Positions 47,120 through 50,885 of a stretch of DNA of 50,885 nt are shown in pieces; the stretch's first letter is position 1; the number at the start of each line of letters is the position of its first letter. A program made the position numbers and the translations under genes. The notes below the pieces were generated by a model. That model did not search any database. It had not been told where the DNA came from and saw only the letters and a list, made by a program, of their open reading frames with translations. This stretch comes from Bacteroidota bacterium (GTDB taxonomy: Bacteria > Bacteroidota > Bacteroidia > UKL13-3), in the NCBI GenBank assembly GCA_947464275.1, contig CANHVU010000024.1, positions 1-50,885 of the forward strand. Reading direction: 5' to 3'.

Positions 47120-47668
47120 ATGAAGTTAACAAGTAGAGCCATACACCGAGATTTAGGTTATTTTTATGTAGGACTTATTTTATCGTTTGCCTTATCGGGC
47201 ATTATGATGAACCACCGCGATAGCTGGCACCCCGAAAAATATACTTTAAACATTACCGAAATTCAAAAACAACTGCCCAAAGAAGATTCGATTACGGAAG
47301 ATTACGTAAAAAATTATTTAAATACAGAACTGGGCATTAAGGATAAAGTGAAGAAACATTTTGTACGCAAAGGCAAGCTGAAAATAATAGCCGAAAACCA
47401 TGAAGTAGAAATAGAAATGGCTAGCGGCAAAGGCGAAATAATAGCTTTTAACAAAACACCTTTAATTAGCCAAATGATGACTTTGCATAAAAATACTTCT
47501 AATTGGTGGATTTATTATTCTGATATTTTTGGATTATCGTTGGTTACTATTGCCATTACAGGTATTATTATAATTCCGAAAGGCCGATTATCGTTTAAGG
47601 AAAGAGGTTGGAAATTGGCTTTAGCAGGTATTATTTTTCCAATCTTATTCTTAATTATTTTTGCGTAA
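47120..47668 (+). CDS. PepSY-associated transmembrane protein (iron-uptake linked)
   Basis: 182 residues. N-terminal helix (RAIHRDLGYFYVGLILSFALSGIMMNH), a periplasmic PepSY-like region, then LHKNTSNWWIYYSDIFGLSLVTIAITGIIII and a final hydrophobic helix. This matches the small PepSY-TM family often placed next to TonB-dependent siderophore receptors. Its place 9 bases after the receptor stop suggests co-transcription and a role in iron-siderophore handling in the inner membrane, perhaps as a reductase partner. The role is inferred only. Confidence 0.83.
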   Translation: MKLTSRAIHRDLGYFYVGLILSFALSGIMMNHRDSWHPEKYTLNITEIQKQLPKEDSITEDYVKNYLNTELGIKDKVKKHFVRKGKLKIIAENHEVEIEMASGKGEIIAFNKTPLISQMMTLHKNTSNWWIYYSDIFGLSLVTIAITGIIIIPKGRLSFKERGWKLALAGIIFPILFLIIFA

Positions 47669-47676
47669 AAACATAT

Positions 47677-47735
47677 AAACCACATAGAAAATAGACGAAT
47701 AATTTAAAACTATTTTTCTATGTTCTATGTGGTTT
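47677..47735. repeat. Imperfect inverted repeat after the PepSY gene
   Basis: The left arm (47677-47695, AAACCACATAGAAAATAGA) is nearly complementary to the right arm (47711-47735, ending TATGTGGTTT). The shared CACATAGAA unit is typical of a dispersed Bacteroidota repeat. It may also act as a terminator for the receptor operon. Confidence 0.6.
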
Positions 47736-48190
47736 AAACTAAAGCAATATTCTACAACAATCTTCGTTAATGCATTGGTTAATTAGTAAGTATCGCCCCG
47801 AAAGGGCTTAAATCCTGATTGTATTTATTTTCATTACAATAATATCGCTCCTATGGAGCTTTTAATTTGCTTCTTTAAGTATAAATTCATTAAATTAATA
47901 TATTAGACATGAATGATAGATATTGCTAATAATTTAACAAAAGGTAGTGCCAATTATTTACTAGAATGTAAAAAATATGGCGAGCGTTGGGCTGACAATA
48001 AAGCGAGCCGTGCTTCAGGCCTTGTGGGCAGGTAGCTTTTTATTGTCTAGCGTTTTTGCATACTTTTTGGGCGATGCAAAAAGTATGAAGAAACAAATAC
48101 AATGTCAAAATGGTAAAAATGGTTTTTTCTTTAAGATCACTGATTCTAAAATAATAACTAGCACTTTAATTTAAAATATCACAAAATTTT
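47736..48190. repeat. Repeat-rich non-coding stretch with three REP-like hairpins
   Basis: Two sister hairpins both start TATCG and end GGGCTTA/GGAGCTT: TATCGCCCCGAAAGGGCTTA at 47791-47810 and TATCGCTCCTATGGAGCTTT at 47844-47863. A third, CATACTTTTTG with CAAAAAGTATG (11-base perfect arms, 48059-48069 and 48077-48087), follows. A 65-codon open frame over the last (47977-48174) is a repeat by-product rather than a gene. Confidence 0.6.
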
Positions 48191-48625
48191 TTATGATGAA
48201 TGATCGGAAACGATAACCCATTTACCTTTCATTTTTTTAAGTAATAAAGTAAAATAACCTCCTAAATTTCCTTTACCTGCCTGGCGATTTAAAAACCATT
48301 TTCCTATAACAAATGCATTGTTTTTAGCCAATACATCAATTTTAACAATTTCGAAAGTTAACTGCCCCATAGCCGAAGTATCAGGGTACGATTTTTTATA
48401 ATTATCTAAGGTGTTTTGCCAACCAAAAGTAATCCCTTTTTTACCAATAAATTGAAGACTATCGCTAAACCAATAAGGAGCCATGAAGCCTTCAATATTA
48501 CCATTATTCCAAGCAGCTTGTTGTTTTATTAATAATTGAGAAATAGCCAATTTTTCGGCTGTAAAATTTTGCGCAAATGCTTTTTGGCAAAGCAATATGG
48601 TGAGTACAAAAAGTGTTTTTTTCAT
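48191..48625 (-). CDS. Exported NTF2-like (DUF4440/SnoaL-like) protein
   Basis: 144 residues. Signal peptide ending FAQ at about 18. NTF2-like cone fold pattern: AISQLLIKQQAAWNNGNIEGFMAPYW, then ITFGWQNTLDNYKKSYPDTSAMGQLTFEIVKI, a strand AFVIGKWFLNR and GGYFTLLLKKMKGKWVIVSDHSS. This resembles DUF4440 / calcium/calmodulin-kinase-II-association-like periplasmic proteins; ligand unknown. I use the ATG at 48625; the frame reaches 48664 but the signal peptide fits the shorter form. Single gene flanked by repeats. Confidence 0.78.
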   Translation of the reverse strand: MKKTLFVLTILLCQKAFAQNFTAEKLAISQLLIKQQAAWNNGNIEGFMAPYWFSDSLQFIGKKGITFGWQNTLDNYKKSYPDTSAMGQLTFEIVKIDVLAKNNAFVIGKWFLNRQAGKGNLGGYFTLLLKKMKGKWVIVSDHSS

Positions 48626-48690
48626 ATTGGTTACAAAAGTAAAAATATTTAACGCAATCGGCATGATTACAAAAAATTTTAATTGAGAGC

Positions 48691-49081
48691 TTCATTGTAA
48701 GGCAAAGCCTGTCCAGCCAAAGCGGGAAAGCAATCTCAAGTTTAAAGTACAATTTCTCTCGCTTGAGATTGCTTCTCTTCGATCGCAATGACGTTAGTTA
48801 CAGGATATTCGTAATTGCAAGTCAGATAAATATCGGTCAGGAAAGCTTTATTTTTGAGCAAGGTGCGGAAGTATTCGTCATTGCGAGGTACGAAGCAAAC
48901 TAAGGTTATAAAATACAATTTTCTCGCTTGGGATTGCTTCTCTCCGATTGCAATGAGGTTTGTTACAAAATCTTCTTCATAGCAAGGTGCGGAAATATGC
49001 GTCATTGCGAGGTACGAAGCAATCTCAAGTTATAAAATACAATTTTCTCGCTTGAGATTGCTTCTCTTCGATCGCAATGAC
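48691..49081. repeat. Three copies of a palindromic dispersed repeat, two in tandem at 124 bases
   Basis: Each copy is an inverted repeat with GTCATTGCGAGGTACGAAGC at one end and GAGATTGCTTCTC...CGCAATGAC at the other. Copies: 48691-48792 (left arm diverged, but AAGCAATCTCAAG and CTTGAGATTGCTT perfect), 48877-48957 and 49001-49081. The last two start exactly 124 bases apart and share upstream sequence (AGCAAGGTGCGGAA). It belongs to the widespread GTCATTGCGAGG...GCAATGAC palindromic family. Small open frames on it are artefacts. Confidence 0.85.
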
Positions 49082-49135
49082 ATTTGTTACAGGATATTCA
49101 TCATAGCAAACCCGATAGCTATTCATAAAAACAAA

Positions 49136-50470
49136 TTATGCTAATAAATGCCACAAGGTATCCATGTAGGCGGCATCTTTTATTTTGTCTTCGGCTTTAT
49201 CAGCTATGATGCGGTCTATCAAAGCTTCGTTTTTCTTACCTTGGTTTAAAGCATAACTATACGATGATAAACTAAAAGTAGTTAACTCATATTGCGATTT
49301 GTATTTTTCAGGATATAAATCGCTTAAATCGTGCTCAATATGTTTTTTATGTAAAAACTCTTTATCGCCCACTTTATCGGCCATTTCGTAATAATTTTGA
49401 ACGGCTAAATCGGCTATGGCATCAGCATTTGGTTTGCGTAATTTTTGGTATTCGTCAAATACTTTTGTCCAATTAGGAAAATATTTTTCTACACACTCAT
49501 CAAAAACTACCACATCTTCAAAACTACAGTTCATACCTTGTCCATAAAACGGAACAATGGCATGAGCAGCATCGCCCATTAAAGCCAATTTATCTTCTTT
49601 TACCCAAGGATAACATTTAACAGTTACCAAACTTGAAGTTGGATTGGTAAAAAAATCTTCGGCCAAGGTTGGCATTAATGCTACTGCATCAGAGAAATTG
49701 GTATTGAAAAATTCAACCACTTTTTCCTTGGTATCTAAATTAGCAAAACCATATTCGCCTTCAAAAGGCATAAACAAAGTACACGTAAAATCGCCTGCCG
49801 GATTTGGTAAAGCTATCATCATATACGAGCCACGAGGCCAAATATGTAAGGCTTCTTTTTCCATTAAAAACTCAGCATTAGGACCCGCAGGAATAACCAA
49901 TTCTTTATAACCTACATGTAAGTAATTTTGCGAGTAATTAAACCTATCGCCCATTTGCATTTTACCACGAGTAGCTGCAAAAGCACCATCAGTTCCTATA
50001 ATTCTATCGCTCCAAACTTCTTTTTTACTGCCATCTTCCATTTCAAAAACACACAAGTTTTTGGTTAAATCTACATCCACACATTTGGCATTAAAGTAAA
50101 TGGTAATGTTTGGGTATTCATCGGCTAGTTCTACTAATTTGGTATTTAACCTGCCGCGCGATACTGAGTTAATGGCTTGTCCTTCTTTACCATAAGGCTG
50201 ATAAGTAAGTTCGCCTTTTACACTATGCATCATGCGGCCAGCCATAGGAATGGCATCGTTTAATATTTCGGTATCTAAACCAATTTTAGACAGTGCATTT
50301 AAACCACGAGTTGACAATGCCAAATTGATTGATTTACCAGCATAAATTTTGTTTTTACGCATATCGGGTCTGCGCTCAAAAAGGCTCACCTCAAAACCAC
50401 GTTTTGCCATGTATATAGCTAATAATGAACCCGAAAGACCACCACCTACAATTGTAATTTTTTCTTGCAT
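49136..50470 (-). CDS. kmo: Kynurenine 3-monooxygenase
   Basis: 444 residues. FAD- and NADPH-dependent hydroxylation of kynurenine to 3-hydroxykynurenine in tryptophan breakdown toward quinolinate and NAD. FAD-binding GGGLSGSLLAIYMAKRG at the N terminus, GINLALSTRGLNAL-like KSINLALSTRGLNAL near 55-70, the second FAD motif GDAAHAIVPFYGQGMN, and an aromatic C-terminal region. I use the ATG at 50470 (MQEKITIVGGG); the frame runs upstream to 50533. No other kynurenine-pathway gene (kynureninase, dioxygenase) is in the window, and both sides are repeat-rich non-coding DNA. Confidence 0.93.
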   Translation of the reverse strand: MQEKITIVGGGLSGSLLAIYMAKRGFEVSLFERRPDMRKNKIYAGKSINLALSTRGLNALSKIGLDTEILNDAIPMAGRMMHSVKGELTYQPYGKEGQAINSVSRGRLNTKLVELADEYPNITIYFNAKCVDVDLTKNLCVFEMEDGSKKEVWSDRIIGTDGAFAATRGKMQMGDRFNYSQNYLHVGYKELVIPAGPNAEFLMEKEALHIWPRGSYMMIALPNPAGDFTCTLFMPFEGEYGFANLDTKEKVVEFFNTNFSDAVALMPTLAEDFFTNPTSSLVTVKCYPWVKEDKLALMGDAAHAIVPFYGQGMNCSFEDVVVFDECVEKYFPNWTKVFDEYQKLRKPNADAIADLAVQNYYEMADKVGDKEFLHKKHIEHDLSDLYPEKYKSQYELTTFSLSSYSYALNQGKKNEALIDRIIADKAEDKIKDAAYMDTLWHLLA

Positions 50471-50537
50471 TTGTGTTAAATATTTTTGGTAAAAATACCT
50501 AAAAACAATTGAACTGGAGTTGATAATAATCAAATAA

Positions 50538-50593
50538 CGAAGTGCGAAATGTTAAGCTTGAAGTTCGGATTTCGGAATGTGGAGTGCGGAGTA
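50538..50593. repeat. Degenerate 7-base repeat
   Basis: Heptamer-phased units CGAAGTG, CGAAATG (50538-50551) and CGGATTT, CGGAATG, TGGAGTG, CGGAGTA (50566-50593) lie between kmo and the palindromic element. No coding signal. Confidence 0.5.
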
Positions 50594-50650
50594 AGTTGCA
50601 AAATATAAAAGCTTGATACTGGTATTTTGGAAGTCAATAACGTTTTGGGG

Positions 50651-50754
50651 CTTTGCGTTCGGGCGGGTTTCGGAGCACAAAACTGTCAACTAGCACTGAA
50701 CTTGAGTAGAAGCACAAAGCTCCAAGTTTGCACGTCACCCCGCCTAACGCAAAA
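50651..50754. repeat. GC-rich imperfect palindromic element at the end of a gene
   Basis: CTTTGCGTTCGGGCGGG (50651-50667) faces CCCCGCCTAACGCAAAA (50738-50754), an imperfect inverted repeat, with inner GGAGC/GCTCC arms at 50672 and 50719. It is more GC-rich than its surroundings. The right arm contains CGCCTAACG (complement CGTTAGGCG) and ends beside TGTTACC. It follows the 3' end of the partial minus-strand gene. Confidence 0.55.
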
Positions 50755-50773
50755 CCCGTGTTACCAGCCGTAA

Positions 50774-50885
50774 TTATTTCTTTAGTCTTATTTTCCAAGC
50801 AAAGTCAATGCTGATTAAATGTTCATATACAAATTTGTTTGTCATTGATGGTCTAAAGAAAGTCGGTCTGTATATAACTCCAATA
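50774..50885 (-). CDS. 3' end of an unidentified gene, cut by the window edge
   Basis: The minus-strand frame from the window edge to the TAA at 50774 is open for 36 codons and ends with FVYEHLISIDFAWKIRLKK. The aromatic, alternating final strand resembles the C terminus of an outer-membrane beta-barrel or similar beta-rich protein. Only the end is in the window, so the product cannot be named. The frame is short and could be chance, although the codon composition looks coding. Confidence 0.4.
   Translation of the reverse strand, partial: IGVIYRPTFFRPSMTNKFVYEHLISIDFAWKIRLKK

Noticed and set aside
47977-48174. 65-codon open frame in the repeat-rich gap
   Set aside because: It runs straight through the CATACTTTTTG palindrome and its surroundings and has no signal peptide, domain or plausible start context. 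Repeat by-product.
48504-48788. 94-codon minus-strand open frame
   Set aside because: Overlaps the NTF2-like gene in another frame and continues into the repeats; Cys/Phe-rich shadow.
48742-49005. 87-codon minus-strand open frame
   Set aside because: It lies wholly within the tandem palindromic repeats, and its peptide repeats because the DNA does.
48877-49081. CRISPR-like direct repeats with a 124-base period
   Set aside because: The repeated unit is itself palindromic and the spacers are related to each other; no cas genes nearby.
50731-50769. Possible integron attC site
   Set aside because: Only one clear core-like sequence, no integrase in the window and spacing that does not fit attC; kept only as a weak finding.

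Overview
This window is AT-rich chromosomal DNA from a member of the Bacteroidota, probably a free-living, Flavobacteria- or Sphingobacteria/Chitinophaga-like lineage. The evidence is of four kinds. Two secreted enzymes carry type IX secretion (T9SS) C-terminal sorting domains. There are SprE/PorW-like and RemB/Wzi-like proteins, and a TonB protein with the Bacteroidota N-terminal motif. Recognisable Shine-Dalgarno sites are largely absent, and several genes have a TAnnTTTG-type -7 box close upstream. Bacteroidota-style palindromic intergenic repeats are scattered through the gaps. I see no rRNA, tRNA, CRISPR array, prophage or insertion sequence. Coding density is high and most genes look like core chromosome.

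Layout. 0-3.5 kb: dGTPase, an RlmI-type methyltransferase and a lipoprotein. 3.5-7.1 kb (minus): UbiB/ABC1 kinase, TetR-like regulator and type II NADH dehydrogenase. 7.4-14.7 kb (plus): a tight run of seven exported proteins (CsgG/FlgO-like plus TPR, lipoproteins, two barrel-like proteins with C-terminal UVR-like helical repeats, and two LPP20-like proteins) closed by a strong terminator. This is the most interesting locus. 14.8-21.1 kb: chorismate synthase, a T9SS-exported M43 metalloprotease, a DEAD-box helicase, a DUF2911 protein and an M28/glutaminyl-cyclase-like lipoprotein. 21.2-25.6 kb: TonB, a RemB-like barrel and a T9SS-exported peptidyl-arginine/agmatine deiminase. 25.7-32.5 kb: RluA-type pseudouridine synthase, histidine kinase and response regulator, a thioredoxin-fold protein without CxxC, LigA, and a ParE/RelE-type toxin-antitoxin pair. 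32.6-38.9 kb: DUF4349, DUF2062 and DUF2461 proteins, an FeS photolyase/cryptochrome, PanD, a flippase-like membrane protein, RfaE2, and a short M23-peptidase-like N-terminal fragment. 38.9-44.6 kb: SprE/PorW-like TPR lipoprotein, PBP1A and thymidine kinase. 45-50.5 kb: a TonB-dependent siderophore-type receptor with a PepSY-type membrane protein, a repeat-rich stretch with an NTF2-like protein, and kynurenine 3-monooxygenase. The window ends in a palindromic element and the 3' end of another minus-strand gene.

Much of the window concerns the cell envelope. T9SS cargo (protease, deiminase) sits with a T9SS component (SprE-like) that is followed immediately by PBP1A. TonB energises receptors such as the one at 45 kb. 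The 7.4-14.7 kb cluster combines domain types that elsewhere build outer-membrane lipoprotein assemblies (CsgG, FlgO/FlgP). All functional calls come from reading the sequence and recalled family features; no database search was run.
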